DNA of 64,000 nucleotides from Okapia johnstoni (GCA_024291935.2 CM044308.1:119748501-119812500), one strand, 5' to 3'. Numbered from the stretch's first letter, positions 47,837 to 63,444 are shown. The notes: generated by a model from the letters alone, not told the origin. Program-made: numbers and translations.

Positions 47837-48957
47837 CAGTTCAGTCGCTCAGTAGTGTCCAACTCTTTGCAGCCCCATGGACAACAGCACACCAGGCCTC
47901 CCTGTCCATCACCAATTCCCGGAGTTTACCAAACTCATGTCCATTGAGTTGGTGATGCCATCCAACCATCTCATCCTCTGTCATCCCTTTTTCCTCCCTC
48001 CTTCAATCTTTCCCAGCATCAGGGTCTTTTCCACTGAGTCAGCTCTTTGCATCAGGTGGCCAAAATATTGGAGTTTCAGCTTCTGCATCAGTCCTTCCAA
48101 TGAACACTCAAGAATGATTTCCTTTAGGATGGACTTTTTGGATCTCTCTGCTGTCCAAGGGACTCTCAAGAGTCTTCTCCAACACCACAGATCAAAAGCA
48201 TCAATTCTTCAGCACTCAGCTTTACTTATACTCCAACTCTCACAACCATACATGACTACTGGAAAAGCCACAGCTTTGACTAGACAGACCTTGTTGGCAA
48301 AGTAATGTCTCTGCTTTTTAATATGCTGTCTAGGTTGGTCATAACTTTTCTTCCAAGGAGCAAGCATCTTTTAATTTCATGGCTGCAGTCACCATCTGCA
48401 GTGATTTTGGAGCCCAAAAAACCAGTCTGTCACTGTTTCCCCTGTTTCCCCATCTATTTGCCATGAAGTGATGGGACCAGATGCCATGATCTCAGTTTCC
48501 TGAATGGTGAGTTTTAAACCAACTTTTTGACTCTCCTCTTTCTCCTTCATCAAGAGGCTCTTTAGTTCTTTGCTTTCTGCCATAACGGTGGTGTCATTTG
48601 CATATCTGAGGTTATTGATATTTCTCCTGGCAATCTTGATTCCAGCTTGTGCTTCATTCAGTCCAGCGTTTCTCATGATGTACTTTGCATAGAAGTTAAA
48701 TAAGCAGGGTGACAATATACAGCCTTGACATACTCCTTTCCTGATTTGGAACCAGTCTGTTGTTCCATGTCCAGTTCTAACTATTGCTTCCTGACCTGCA
48801 TACAGATTTCTCAAGAGGCAGGTCAGGTGGTCTGGTATTCCCATCTCTTGAATTTTCCACAATTTGTTGTGATCCACACAGTCAAAGGCTTTCGCATAGT
48901 CAATAAAGCAGAAGTAGATGTTTTTCTGGAACTCTCTTGCTTTTTCGATCAGAATGG
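47837..48957 (-). mobile_element. BovB LINE 3' third, antisense
   Basis: Reverse-complement BovB from the 3' end (agttcagtcgctcagtagtg) into the RT region (agcagggtgacaatatacag). The complement encodes RNINNLRYANDTTVM: the RT palm YADD has become YAND, a lost catalytic Asp. Stops and frameshifts are present. Confidence 0.93.
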
Positions 48958-49424
48958 TAATATTCTATTCTAAAATATAATACTTTTTCTTAACCATGTT
49001 TTGACCACATGGAGCCTGATGCCTCACTACATTTTTGACATATGAATTAACTGTATAACAAACATGAATCTAAAAGTGTAAGGAATGGGAAAAGCAGGGG
49101 ACACTGGAAGGTTAATTCATTCAAGAGAGGAAATATTGACATTTTCTGACTTGAAGAGTAAGGAAGCCGACTACAGATAATAGGAAGGTAAAAAGACAAC
49201 TACCCAATTTAATTCACAGGTTGGAAGCTAAATTATTTTCATAAAAACTAAGAAAACTTGAAAGAAAAACATAAAAAATTTAATGTCAAATTTAGAAATA
49301 AACAGAAATCATTAAACTAATTTATCACTTAATTTATAGGGGAAAGTTTTCCAGAAAATAATACAACTGCAGGCTTTAAATATATGAAAACTATAACATT
49401 TTATCTTTGTAGGGATAAGAGAAG

Positions 49425-49637
49425 GGGTTCCCAGGTGGCTCAGTGGAAAGGTATCTATCTACCAATGCAGAAGACGTGAGTTCGATCCCTGGGTGGGGAA
49501 GATCCCCTGGAGAAGGAACCAGCCACCCACTCCAGTATTCTTGCCTGGGAGATCCCATGGACAGACGAGCCTGGCGGGCTACAGTCCATGGGGTCACAAA
49601 GAGTCAGACACGATTTAGCAACTGAACAACAACAAGA
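49425..49637 (+). mobile_element. Bov-tA SINE
   Basis: ggggttcccaggtggctcag head, gaaccagccacccactccag centre and gcaactgaacaacaacaaga tail. Confidence 0.93.
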
Positions 49638-49754
49638 GATAAGAGAACTAAACCATTAGTTTACAAATGCAAATAACTATTCTTCTAAAAAAAATGCTCC
49701 CTTTGAGTTGCATGCGCGCTCAGTTATGTGCCCCCCTACACACACACATACCCA

Positions 49755-50285
49755 CAAAATGGAACACTATTCAGCCATAAAAAAAAAAAAAGAAATATTG
49801 CCGTCTGGGACAACATGGATGAACATGGAGGATATTATACTTAATGGACTAAGTCAGACTGAGAAAGACAAATTTATATGTAAAATCTAAAAGCAGACAC
49901 AAACAAACAAAAAAAAAAACAAGCTCACAAATGCAGAGAACAGATTAGTGGCAGCCAGAGAGGCGGGTGAAGAGCAAAAGAAATGGATGAGAGAGGTCAA
50001 AAGGTATAAACTTTCAGTTATAAAATAAGTCATGGGGATGTAACATAGATTATGGCAACTATAGTTAATAATACTATATTACATACCTGACAGAAGCTAA
50101 GAGAGTAAATATTACAAGCTCTCATCATAAGAAGAAAAACCTTGCAACTATGTAAGATGACAGATATTAACTAGACTTATGGTGATCACTTCCCAGTGTA
50201 TATAAATAATGAACCATTATACTATATACCTGAAACTATCATATTAAATGTCAATTATACCTCCATTAAAAAAGAGAAAGAGAAA
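49755..50285 (+). mobile_element. L1 3' region and 3' UTR
   Basis: aaaatggaacactattcagc, ggatgaacatggaggatatt and gatcacttcccagtgtatat identify the end of an old L1. It ends in an A-rich run near 50270-50290. Confidence 0.85.
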
Positions 50286-50550
50286 AAAAGTTGAACTAGA
50301 AACCAAAGTAAATTTCTAGCAGGGAAAAAAAAATATTACTATACTCAAAGACTCCTTTCTTTAAATAAATGACCTTTATGTACATCCCTATTATTCTTTA
50401 TTATATGCATAGAAAGGTTTAGCCCCGGTTCTCTGAAAAATGAGAAGTATTATTTAGTGCTAAATATCCATGTAACATTTATTACAAATGCTACCATAAA
50501 CTTTTAAAATTAAGGTGACAGCCAAAATACAAAATACTAGAGGTTTTCTT

Positions 50551-50596
50551 AAAAATTTACTAAAATTTACTAAATTTACTAACAATTTACTAAAGT
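50551..50596 (+). repeat. Short tandem repeat of an ATTTACTAA unit
   Basis: Four imperfect, closely spaced copies (aaatttactaaaatttactaaatttac and so on). Slippage origin is likely. Confidence 0.75.
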
Positions 50597-51465
50597 GTAA
50601 AAGAAAGAAACAGTCACATTAGCTAAAACTTTACATTTTGTACTAACTATGCTTCTATTGCAACTCCTTACTCTATCTTTGTTAGGAAAAAAACATTGAA
50701 AATAATAGATCATTTTAAGAAGTATTTGTGGGGTTTTCCATAAAGTTACTTTACATATTCATGCTTTTCAGTACAGACTAGCAAAAAAGAGAACAAATAT
50801 CAGAGCTTAGCCATATGGTCTTTCCTGTCATTGCAAAAGTACTCTGGTGTCTGATAAACTTACTGTATGCATGCTTAATTAGTATGGCAAGTATCCCGTA
50901 TGTCTTCTTATAAGTAAAAAGTCACTAGTGAAATGTTATCATTTGAGTTACTACAGTTAGTTGAGATTTAGCTTGTTCAATAAATCTTCAAACTTATAAA
51001 AAGGTTGCCAGAAACCCATATCTTTAACAGTACGGATAATAAATCACCCACCTATAAAAAATACTCAATTTCTAAAGTAATGCAGAGATATACCAGCTAA
51101 AGCCAAGAAAGAAAATCTATAATTTCTGGTTTTAAAAAAAAAAAAAACTGATATAAAAATACAGATACACATGAATTGATACAATTATACTTTGCCAATG
51201 AGATCATAATAAATGATCAACATAGTACACAACCAAAACAAGAAATCAATCAAAGAACTTAGCTTAAAATTAAGTTTAAAATTACTCAGCCAGGAGCATG
51301 GTAGCTCTTCCATGGTCAAGCAACCTAGATTCTAAACAGGTTCAGTCGTAAACATAGTTAACACAAATTAAAATAATTAACTATAAACCTAACTTTAAAA
51401 ATTTATATTATTAATCAATATAATATAATAGCTTTTATCAGCAGCATAAAAACATGCAACTATGC

Positions 51466-51495
51466 TGCTACTACTACTGCTGCTGCTGCAGCTAC
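51466..51495 (+). repeat. (CTA/CTG)n triplet repeat
   Basis: About eight triplets of CTA and CTG around 51470-51490. Confidence 0.85.
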
Positions 51496-51499
51496 TTTT

Positions 51500-51735
51500 A
51501 CTACCACCTACCACTTAATAAGCATCAAGATATGCCAGGTATAGTCTAAGCACTTTATAAGTATTAAATTGTTTAATCCTCTAGCAGCTTTGTAAGACAG
51601 ATACTATTACTATACCCATTTAACAAATGAGAAACTGACGTAGCAATAGTTTAAAAACTTAATCAAGGTTACAAAAGTAGTAAAGTGCAGAACTGTGATT
51701 AAAACCCAAGCTGTCTGATTTGAGTCCACTCTCTT
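51500..51735 (-). mobile_element. MIR SINE, near full length, antisense
   Basis: ctaagcactttataagtatt, cccatttaacaaatgagaaa, cagaactgtgattaaaaccc and gtccactctctttacc are the reverse-complement MIR in order. Confidence 0.8.
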
Positions 51736-51944
51736 TACCAGTAAAAACCAAAATGAAATTAAAAGCAAAATCACTCTATCTTACTTTAGCTATTATCCAA
51801 TCATAGCTTATTCTAGACTTGATTTCTTTCAACTTTAGGCTTCTACATAATTTTTTCCTTATCTTGATGTTAGAATACTGTTTAGATAGCTCCAGAACTT
51901 CTGAGAGGCATTTTAGACAATGTATAATATTGTAATTAGAGCAT

Positions 51945-52105
51945 CTGCCAGAGCATCAGATTGTTTAGGTAGGATATAATAACTCTATAATTTTCTGCTT
52001 TGTGATCTTAGGCAAATTACTTCTCAGAGTTTCCTTATCTATAAGATGAGAATAACAATAGTACCCGCCTCACAGTCATATCATAAGAATTCAATAAGAT
52101 TCTAC
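51945..52105 (+). mobile_element. MIR SINE
   Basis: tgtgatcttaggcaaattac, gagtttccttatctataaga and gtacccgcctcacagtcata follow MIR in sense. Confidence 0.75.
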
Positions 52106-52260
52106 CAACAAATATTTATTGGATAACTAATATATGCCATATGCTAATCCTCGGTACCAGAGATACTTGTGAAAAAGATTGACATTACATTCTAACAGGG
52201 CAAACAGATAATAAACAAGTAGACTAATAAATTCAAACAGTAAGGGCTATGAAGACAATA
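52106..52260 (+). mobile_element. Old dispersed repeat fragment
   Basis: acaaatatttattggataac, then ctcggtaccagagatacttg, then attctaacagggcaaacaga match the chain also seen at 6098 and 57490. Confidence 0.45.
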
Positions 52261-52929
52261 AGGTACTGTGAAAGAAAATGAGCAAGGAAACATTGGCAGA
52301 GACAAACATAAAGCATATATTATTATTGACAATATTAAAAACTGAGACAACTTCTCCCAACAAGGCTTCTCTGAAGATAACTGACAATTTCCCCCCGCCC
52401 CAACTTAGTATTTTCAAGAATTTAAAAGAAGGCTATTTGAGGGCAGGGATTATGGTATTGATTCACTCAGTCTACAACTAGGTTCCTGGCACTAGGTTAG
52501 GTGCTTGAAACAGAAATGAATAAAGCACTTGCAGTCTTCAAAGAGGTCTCAGTCTACTAGAGAACCTGGTGTTGTCTGTAACTGAACTCAGAGCCAGAGG
52601 AGAAGATAAGAAGAGTAATAAGGTAAGTGTCAAAAAATGAGACATACAAGGAACATTCCAGATGAGAATCTAATTCAAAACTGGAAACACCAAGAAAGGC
52701 TTCCTGAAGAATTAGAAGTCAGTCAAAACAGAGTGGGAAGGAGGAGAAAGAGCAAAAGAATGCAAAAAGTTTATAAAGGCTTAAAGTCTGTACAAGTAAA
52801 CAGGAGCTTTATAAGCCATCTAAACACTTTTGGAATTTGTCAATGTGTTGTTTCATCTCTTACCTGAAAAAAACAAATACAGGCTATATGAAACAATAGT
52901 TTTAAGATACAGAACATCAGGTAAGGAAG
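52261..52929. other. Unassigned intronic sequence
   Basis: No clear element. Some phrases (tcaaagaggtctcagtctac) suggest the tail of the old dispersed repeat just upstream. Short open frames are unlike known proteins. Confidence 0.4.
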
Positions 52930-53560
52930 AGTTATCCCTGAGGGATGGGAAACAAAGGAGATTAAGCCTTATGATTGTTTCAGCTTGTGCTGAGAGTCTC
53001 CAGGCTGTGGCACGAGGAAGGGAAACCCAGATACAGCCCAGCAAACTCAAGCTGGAGAGATATCGCTGAGAGTTCAGGGAGATCAAGAAGACTAAAGTTC
53101 TCAGGCAAGAATACCAGAAAGGAGAGAGCTGCACAGAGAATGAATTCCAGAGGTCTGCAGAAGGACCTCTCAAGTATCTAGTAGAGTACTGATCAGCACA
53201 CGCCAATGAGGAGACAATCTAAGACAGCGGCAAGAACCACCTGAAATGAGACACTCATGTAGAGCGTGAACAGTGCCCGGTCCCACCGGCTAGGCTAGAA
53301 AACGTCTTAATTCATGAAGCATGACTAGGTAGAGGACTCAAAAGGAGCTAGCCTCTACTGAGGTAGCCCAAAACTAAACCCTGATCAAGTCCTCCCTAAC
53401 AAATCCTAAAAGCAGACCCAAAAGGATCAAGCTGATTCCAAGTAATAACTGCATCCCAGAACAAAAGTCAAGAGGGTTTGCAGAAATACAATATCCAGTA
53501 TCTGGCAAGGGGAAATTCACAGTATTTGAAATTCATTAAAAAAAAATTACCAGGCATGAT
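52930..53560 (+). mobile_element. Old L1, 5' UTR-like region
   Basis: ttcagcttgtgctgagagtc through agaaatacaatatccagtat and ttaccaggcatg resembles the 5' region of old L1M elements. Open frames of 117 and 79 codons here are not supported as genes. Confidence 0.5.
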
Positions 53561-53830
53561 TCCATTCATATAAAACTATGGCAATGAAAACTAGCCAATA
53601 GTGACTGGAAAAAAAAAAAAAAAATCTGTGATTGCCTAAGGATGGTGTGAAGAAAGATGTCCACTGGTCTGTCTTACATTTGGATGAATCTTTTCCAGGC
53701 ATCATTTTGTAATATCATAAACAGGTCATTTTGAAAATATTTGGTGAACTGATTTTACAGATCTTACAAATAAATGTTAACACATTTCATTACACAATAT
53801 CAAAAAGTCACATATATAACATCACCACCA
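53561..53830 (+). mobile_element. Old L1 3' end fragment
   Basis: tccattcatataaaactatg, then ctgtgattgcctaaggatgg and an A-run; typical L1 3' end text. Confidence 0.6.
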
Positions 53831-54554
53831 ATAAATATCATCAGAGAAGTCTTTTAAGTATCAGAAAACTGCTAACCTCACAGCGGTATATACAATTTTT
53901 CAAACTCTGATTTTTCACTTGAAAGGTCAAATTTTATCAGGCTCACTTTATTTTCAAGAATCACTGTAGTCTGTCAGTTATTTTTTGAAGTAAAAACAAT
54001 GTTCTGTGAAAAACATGACTAGTTCAGCGCACAATTCAAACTATCCTACAAGTGTTTTTCTTTAAGATAACCATTCTACTCCTGAATGTAAAAGTGTTTT
54101 ACAGAAACTACTATTCACCCAGAATTAAAATCTTAAGGGTGAAAAATTTAATAAAATTAGTAACTTTTACTGCTTCATTAAGGACATTCTTAAGTGAAAC
54201 TGGCTTCTCTTAACTATGCATTAATGACAGAGAAGAAAATTACTATTAATACAGATTGGTGTCACTATTTTGATTGTGCTAAAGCATCAAGAGTTTAACC
54301 AGTCTTTGCTTCATCAATGCAAACATTGAAGACAGTTTAAAAAAAAAAAAAAAAAAGGTAAGTAACATCTTAATATCACTATGAAAGTACTTCTGACCCC
54401 ACAGACTGCCTAAAAAAAAATCTCAGGACTCTCCGGAGTTCCCTGGCCTAATCCTTGAGAACTGATGCCCTAAGAACACTGAAAGAACTTTAGGAAGTGG
54501 AATTCACAAACATTAGAATGTACAAGAAGAAAAAAAAGACAACTTTCAGATCTC

Positions 54555-54660
54555 ATTCCAGTCCAATTCTCTTATTTTGTAAGTGAAGAAACGGGCACAA
54601 AGAGCCCAGATTTCCCATTTCTCACAGCAGCAGACATGCAATAGCACTTAAGACTTCTGA
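54555..54660 (-). mobile_element. MIR-like remnant, antisense
   Basis: tattttgtaagtgaagaaac and cacaaagagcccagattt resemble reverse-complement MIR. It ends about 105 bases before exon 6 in plus-strand order. Confidence 0.35.
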
Positions 54661-54765
54661 GTTTCTCTCTACTCTTGATTATCCTAGTCTTTCTCTTTTT
54701 TAAAAATGCATTTAACAAATTGCACATTTGCTTTCTTTAAACTGAACAATGTCATAAATACATAC

Positions 54766-54885
54766 ATTCTGTGAAGAAATGGAGTTTATCTTTCCTAATG
54801 GAGAGTTGAGTTTTGTGGTCTTTCCTAAAGCAACTTTTGCATCCAAATGCTGTACCTCCTTCTCAAAACAATGACGTTTTCTGAT
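54766..54885 (-). CDS. BRIP1: BRIP1 exon 6: end of the nuclear localisation signal, linker
   Basis: Forty whole codons, residues 170-209, with phase 0 at both ends. It starts IRKRHCF, which completes the basic nuclear localisation signal begun in exon 5. It continues [15 protein letters not shown] and ends [14 protein letters not shown]. The linker is the least conserved part of the gene here: EKEVQ replaces human GTEVH and ISSQN replaces FSPQK. The acceptor is tttacag and the donor gtatgt. Intron 6 downstream is 37.6 kb, by far the largest intron in the window. Confidence 0.95.
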
Positions 54886-56564
<1,679 letters not shown>

Positions 56565-56654
56565 TTATATAAGAAGTCATAAAAAATTAGTGTAAGTAGA
56601 TTACATTTAGTCAATTTTTCCAGGAAAAAAAACTGGAGTTAGGATGTAAGATTT

Positions 56655-56738
56655 TAATCTGTAAAAATACTGAATCACTATGCTGTACATCTGAAACTAA
56701 TATAATATTGTAAATAAAGTACACTTCAATTTTTAAAA
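56655..56738 (+). mobile_element. L1 3' terminus
   Basis: ctgtacatctgaaactaata then ttgtaaataaagtacacttc and an A-rich end. Confidence 0.7.
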
Positions 56739-57099
56739 AGATGTTGACATTTCTAATAACTTCAAAACATACTTTAAAATATGAAATGCTAAACATCTTT
56801 AAAATCACTTATTTATCACTCAATTTACTTAACAAAGACAGAGCAAACATTGTAAGAAATGTTTTCAAGAGGAAAAGTCCAGCCTTGATTTTTAATAGGT
56901 TTATGTTTTTGTAGATCACTTCCAATAATGTGGCCTAAAAAATATAACTGTAAGAGTCTCTCAAAAACTTATCATCTGTATAAAATCTTTCTTTACAGTG
57001 CCTTACTTAATGTTTCTTTTCTACTAAAATTCTCTATGATCTTCAGGCTAAAAACACAGTAGAATCAAGCTCCTAAAATCTGTTTTTTAATTCCACAAT

Positions 57100-57250
57100 C
57101 CTGAAAGCTCAATCTCGTTTGTCAGTGACCTCTTAATCACCAAATATTATCCCCATTTTATAAATGTGAGCACTAGGTTTTAAAAGAAGTCAAGTAAGGT
57201 GCTCATATCATATGGCAAGTAAAAGGCAAGGCCTGCTTGTGACTTGACTC
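57100..57250 (-). mobile_element. MIR SINE, antisense
   Basis: attatccccattttataaat, then gtgctcatatcatatggcaa, then gcctgcttgtgacttgactc follows reverse MIR order. Confidence 0.55.
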
Positions 57251-57484
57251 CTGCTGTCTGCCTCCAAAATCCATACGCATACCCTCCAGGCATACAGCCA
57301 AACATAACACTCTGTCTTCTTGGAACATAACAAACACATTTCCTTTCTCCTTAATTTCTGTAACACCGTTCTTAACTGTTCCTATACAGTGGTTTCTCCC
57401 TTTCCCTAAACCGTGAGCGTTCTTAAAAGTCCCTTCCTTACTCTCTGCTCTTCTTGACACATTCCCTCCACTCCCAGAGTTTCA

Positions 57485-57610
57485 ATTCATTTATTCAAGC
57501 ATTTACTATATATTGAGTCCACATAATTCCAGACACCATGGAAAACAATGAAGAAAAAAGTTCCTGGCCTTAAAAGATTTACAGACTATTGGGGAGAAAG
57601 GCCTATGAGC
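57485..57610 (+). mobile_element. Old dispersed repeat fragment
   Basis: tttattcaagcatttactat, then ttccagacaccatggaaaac and agttcctggcc: same chain as at 6098 and 52106. Confidence 0.45.
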
Positions 57611-57977
57611 AGCAGGTCCAATACATGTTCAAAAAAAACAAGTTTGAGTTTGCACAAACACAGAAATGAATCTATGCCATGCAGCATTGGTTTTCAAGCT
57701 TTTTCTGAGGAGGACTATATTTTTTAAAGAAATATTGCTTAGGATTTCTAAAATACAATGAAAGGCCTAGAATTTCCCTGATACATTGTCCCCTTCTCCC
57801 TATAAGCTATGTTTCTTCCTTAGGCTCTTAGGAACATAGTTTGAAACCCATTATATTCTAAAATCTTAATAGTTCTGCCTTTCATATCTAGGTCTTTAAT
57901 CTACCTGGTATGAGTTTTTGTGTATAGAGTAAAGTAGGGCTCCAATTTTAATTTTTCTCTTATGGACATTTAATAGT

Positions 57978-58093
57978 CAAATGGCAACCCACTCTAGTAT
58001 TCTTGCCTGGAAAATCCCATGGACGGAGGAGCCTGGCAGGCTTCGGTCCATGGGGTCGCTGAGTCGGACATGACTGAGAGGCTTCACTACTTA
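57978..58093 (+). mobile_element. Bov-tA SINE, 3' half
   Basis: aaatggcaacccactctagt, agcctggcaggcttcggtcc and gagtcggacatgactgagag. Confidence 0.9.
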
Positions 58094-58414
58094 CGGAAAA
58101 ACCCCTCTGTGCCCTCTGCTCTACACAAGCACTTCTATTAAAAAAAATCAAATTTCAGCATACTTGTAGAATAGAATTTGGGTTCTCTACTATTTTCCAC
58201 TATGCTAAAACCAGGCTGTTTTAATTATTATACCCATATATATATAACGAATCAGGATATCTCACAGATCACGTCCTCTCACCTCAACCTGCTTCCTGAA
58301 AACTGTCTTGGCTGTTCTTAGTCCTCTGCACTCCCATACATATTTTAGAAAACACATGTAATTTTGAGCTCTACAATTTCCTGGCAAACTAGTAAAATAA
58401 CCACAAACAAATCT

Positions 58415-58645
58415 AGATCAATGATTCTTAACTGGGCTAGTTTTAACAATCCCACCCTAGACCCCAAGGACATTAAGATATTAGGCAACATGTGGAGACA
58501 TTTTTGGTTGTCACAAGATGGGAGAAGGGTGTATACTACTGGCATCTAGTGGGTTGAGGCCTGAGAGATGCTTCTAAACATCCCACAACGTGCAGGACAG
58601 AATTATCCACAACACAGAATTATCCTATTCAAAATGGTAATAGTG
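58415..58645 (+). mobile_element. hAT-type MITE remnant (MER5/MER20 class)
   Basis: acatttttggttgtcacaag, tactactggcatctagtggg and acaacgtgcaggacagaatt; second copy of the family at 10955-11155. Confidence 0.75.
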
Positions 58646-58654
58646 CCAATGCTG

Positions 58655-58785
58655 AGAAAGTGTTAGCCGCTCAGTTGTGTCCAATTCTTTGCAACCCCAT
58701 GGACTATAGCCCACCAGGCGCCTCTGTCCATGGAATTTTCCAGGCAAGAAGATTTGAGTAGGTTGCCACTCCCTTCCCCCAAATA
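58655..58785 (-). mobile_element. Bov-tA SINE 3' half, antisense
   Basis: gccgctcagttgtgtccaat and ctatagcccaccaggcgcct, stopping at ttgccactcccttcccc. Together with the MITE it forms a two-repeat block. Confidence 0.9.
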
Positions 58786-59049
58786 AATCAAGGGGCAAAA
58801 AGGTAGGACTCATTAAAGGGTATGAAATATCTACCAAAATCTATAATCCAGTTTTAGAAAAACTAAAGTGCCATGTTGCCAAATATGATTAACTCCAATT
58901 CATGAAAAAAAATTATATGCATATATAAAAAGGCTTATCTTCCTAGTCTTTAGAGTAGGGGAGTTTGCAAGAAGCTTACCAAAGGTGTTAAATATTTAAA
59001 ATAAAAGGTTATAAAGAAATTAAATATATTCAGAATATATTTAAAACAA

Positions 59050-59910
59050 CAACAAATCTTGGAAATCAGTAAGAAACAACCCAACAGAAAAACGGGCAAA
59101 CACTTGAAGGGGTAGTTCACTAAAGGGGATATTCAAATGAACAATAAATACATTAAATTTCATTAGTTACCAGAGAAATATCAATTAAAACTCACAAGAA
59201 CACCACAAAGGAACCAGAATGGCTAAAATTTAAAAAGACTCAAATATCCAGTGCTAACAAGAATGCTGAACAACATAACTGCCACATACTACTAGATGTA
59301 GGGCAAAGGGGTGCAAAATTGGTTCTATCATTTGGAAAATGTTGGCATTATCTACTATAGCTCAACATAAACATACACCAAAACTAGCAATTATATTCCA
59401 AGATATATATCTAATAGAAAATATTTATCTATCTGTACCAGAAAGAATAAGAATACTCATAAAAGAGCAATAACCAAAATAAGAACCCACCCAAATGTCT
59501 AACAATTGTAGAATGGATTAATAAATTATGGCATATAATCTATTATATACCATAAAATAAAGCTATAAGAACCACTACTTTATGCAACAACCCAAATGAA
59601 TCTCAGAAATATTATAGGCAAAAGTTGACAGACACAAGAGTACAAATATAATTCCATTTCTATGAAGAAGCAAAACTCATCAATGTTGACATAGGGAAAA
59701 TAGCAACTACCCATAATGAGAAAGAATACCAACTGGAAAAGAACACGAGAAGTGCCACTGGGGTGTTGGCTATGTCCTATTTTTCATCTAGGTGGTAGTT
59801 ACATGAGTGTAATTACTTTGTGAAAATTCATCAAGCTATACACTTAGAATTCTGTGTGTTTTTCTATATTTTAGTTACATATTTTTAAAGAATTTACTTA
59901 AAAATATAAA
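59050..59910 (+). mobile_element. L1 3' region
   Basis: aggggatattcaaatgaaca, aactcacaagaacaccacaa, then aaatgtctaacaattgtaga and atctcagaaatattataggc: old L1 3' text. Confidence 0.75.
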
Positions 59911-60039
59911 GAGAGTATCAGAATATAACCCAGATTTACCCCATCTGATCCTTGAAAAGATTATTCTAAACAATTCTAACCCACAACTATATTAAAATTC
60001 AAGTTACATACATATTGAAAATTGATTTTTTACAAAGTT

Positions 60040-60407
60040 AAAAAAGCAATGCAGCAGATAAAGAACAGCCTTTTTGATAAATGGTGCTGAACAATTAGAT
60101 ATTCATATGCCAAATAAATGAACTTGAATCCACACTCACACCATATACAAAAATTAACCCTTAGACCTAAAAGTAAAACCTAAAACTAAATTTGGTTAAA
60201 AAAAGAAACTTGTACTCAAAAATATATAAAGAACTCTTCAAACTTAACAATAAGGAAAAAACAATAAACAGGCAAAAGATTTCAACACAGTTCATCAAAG
60301 AAGATATACAAATGGCTAATAAGCACATGAAAAGATGCTCAACATCACAAGTCATTAGGGAAATGCGAAATAAAACCACAATAAGATACCACTATAAGCT
60401 TATGAGA
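60040..60407 (+). mobile_element. L1 ORF2 end, left of a BovB end
   Basis: tttttgataaatggtgctga, accatatacaaaaattaacc and aagatgctcaacatcacaag. The last bases include the left target copy at 60394-60407. Confidence 0.85.
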
Positions 60408-60594
60408 GTGATGCTGGGAAAGACTGAAGGCAAAAGGAGTAGGAGCAGCAGAGGATGAGACGGTTAGATGGCAACACCAACTCAATGACACGAATTTGAG
60501 CAAACTCCGGAGATAGCGGAGGACACAGGAGCCTGGTATGCTGCAGTCCATGGTGTCACAAAGAGGTGGAAATGACAGTGACTGAACAACAACA
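60408..60594 (+). mobile_element. BovB LINE 3' end with target-site duplication
   Basis: tgctgggaaagactgaaggc to gtgactgaacaacaacaa, with flanking ataagcttatgaga (60394-60407) and ataagcttattaga (60595-60608), 14 bp with one mismatch. It shows that BovB ends here insert with L1-like duplications. Confidence 0.92.
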
Positions 60595-60608
60595 ATAAGC
60601 TTATTAGA

Positions 60609-60740
60609 ATGGCTAAAAAGATTACCACACCACTGTCGGCAAGGATGTAGAGAAATGAGAATTCTCATACACTGCTGGTAGGAATGGCAAATGGCATAAC
60701 TACTCTGGGAAACAGTTTTGAAGTTTCTTAAAAAGAAGAT
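60609..60740 (+). mobile_element. L1 ORF2 end, right of the BovB end
   Basis: cggcaaggatgtagagaaat and atacactgctggtaggaatg continue the L1 of 60040. Confidence 0.8.
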
Positions 60741-60924
60741 ATCAATGGAAATAGAAATCTACATGGGGGAATAAGGAAGAGCAAAGTGTATAGGATGTTT
60801 CCTAGGTTTCTGACTTAGGCAAATAACGGTCAATCTTTTCCATACAGTCAAAGCACAAGAAATATCTTTAAATTAATACTCTTATGTTATTGACAATATA
60901 TTTCTCTTAAATAAATCGAATAAG

Positions 60925-61137
60925 AACTCCCTAGGTAGCTCAAATGGTAAAGAATCTGCCTGCAATGCAGGAGACCTGGGTTTGATCCCTGAGTCAGAAA
61001 GATCTCCTACAGAAGGTCATGGCAACCCACTCTGGTCTTCTTGCCTGGAGAATCCCATGGACAGAGCAGCCTGGTGGGTTACAGTCCATGGGGTCACAAA
61101 GAGCAGGACACGAGTGAGCGACTAACACACACACATT
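60925..61137 (+). mobile_element. Bov-tA SINE
   Basis: agaactccctaggtagctca head, ggagacctgggtttgatccc body and gagtgagcgactaacacaca tail. Confidence 0.94.
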
Positions 61138-61574
61138 GAAGAATCATACTTGAAACACAGCTGATTCTCAGATAGGATACTGGTCTCAGAAGTTCAGGCA
61201 AACTTACCAAGAACAAGTGAGGGTAATTAGATTTGTCTTATGCTTACAGATCAAAATGTTTTATAAAATTCTATCATATAACTAATAATACTGCCTACAA
61301 ATAACATCAGTTTCTGAATATCATTAATTTTGCCTTGCCTTCTTTAAAAATGGTTTATGTCAGCAACATGTTTGAATCAATTAAAAGTGAGGCCAAGAAG
61401 AAAACAGTCTAAGGATTTGACCACTCTACGCATTATTTAAAATAATTCCAGAGAAATTAGGTGGAAATGGATAACCAATTATGCTAACCAAATTTATCTA
61501 CATTAGGGATCATAACAGCAATAATTAACACTCCTATCACAGATACCAACAGACCCAGGCAAAATATAAACTAC

Positions 61575-61748
61575 CTTGAGAACTTGACAAAGTGCCACTT
61601 CTTTCAGAAGGTGGTGTACTTGGACTGCTGAAATGATACGAAGTTCCCTGGTGCACGGCATTGTTTGCAAAATTCTTTGAATGGCATGCACAACAACACG
61701 ACAGTGGTACTTCAGCTTTCTTTCTTAAGCTTTCATCCACTGGCTTCT
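61575..61748 (-). CDS. BRIP1: BRIP1 exon 4: FANCJ-specific insert with a cysteine cluster
   Basis: This 174-nt exon begins and ends in phase 1 and covers residues 69-126 plus one base. It belongs to the long insert between motifs I and Ia that sets FANCJ apart from XPD. The visible order is [14 protein letters not shown], then [10 protein letters not shown] (C86, C87, C88 and C90, with H91), then STPPSERSG. The serine/threonine-rich tail has diverged from human, for example AVHQGTSYH in place of DMNQGTSRH. The acceptor is tttttag. The donor is gtagtt, weaker than the other donors in the window. Skipping this exon would remove 58 codons and keep the frame. Confidence 0.95.

Positions 61749-63444
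<1,696 letters not shown>

Larger units (their letters stand above)
17155..54765 (-). other. BRIP1 intron 6 (37.6 kb)
   Basis: The largest intron in the window and the main store of mobile elements. 17155-21900 and 22760-24970 are mostly repeat-poor and contain two candidate conserved blocks, listed separately. 25000-50300 is dense nested retroelement sequence. 45050-46990 and 50300-51490 show little beyond short old MIR-type pieces and AT-rich text. Confidence 0.9.

Noticed and set aside
50551..50596. Evenly spaced short repeats that could suggest a CRISPR-like array.
   Set aside because: Units are about 10 bases with no unique spacers and the genome is mammalian; this is slippage.
52853..53206. 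A 117-codon minus-strand open frame.
   Set aside because: It lies in sequence resembling an old L1 5' region and has no recognisable domain.
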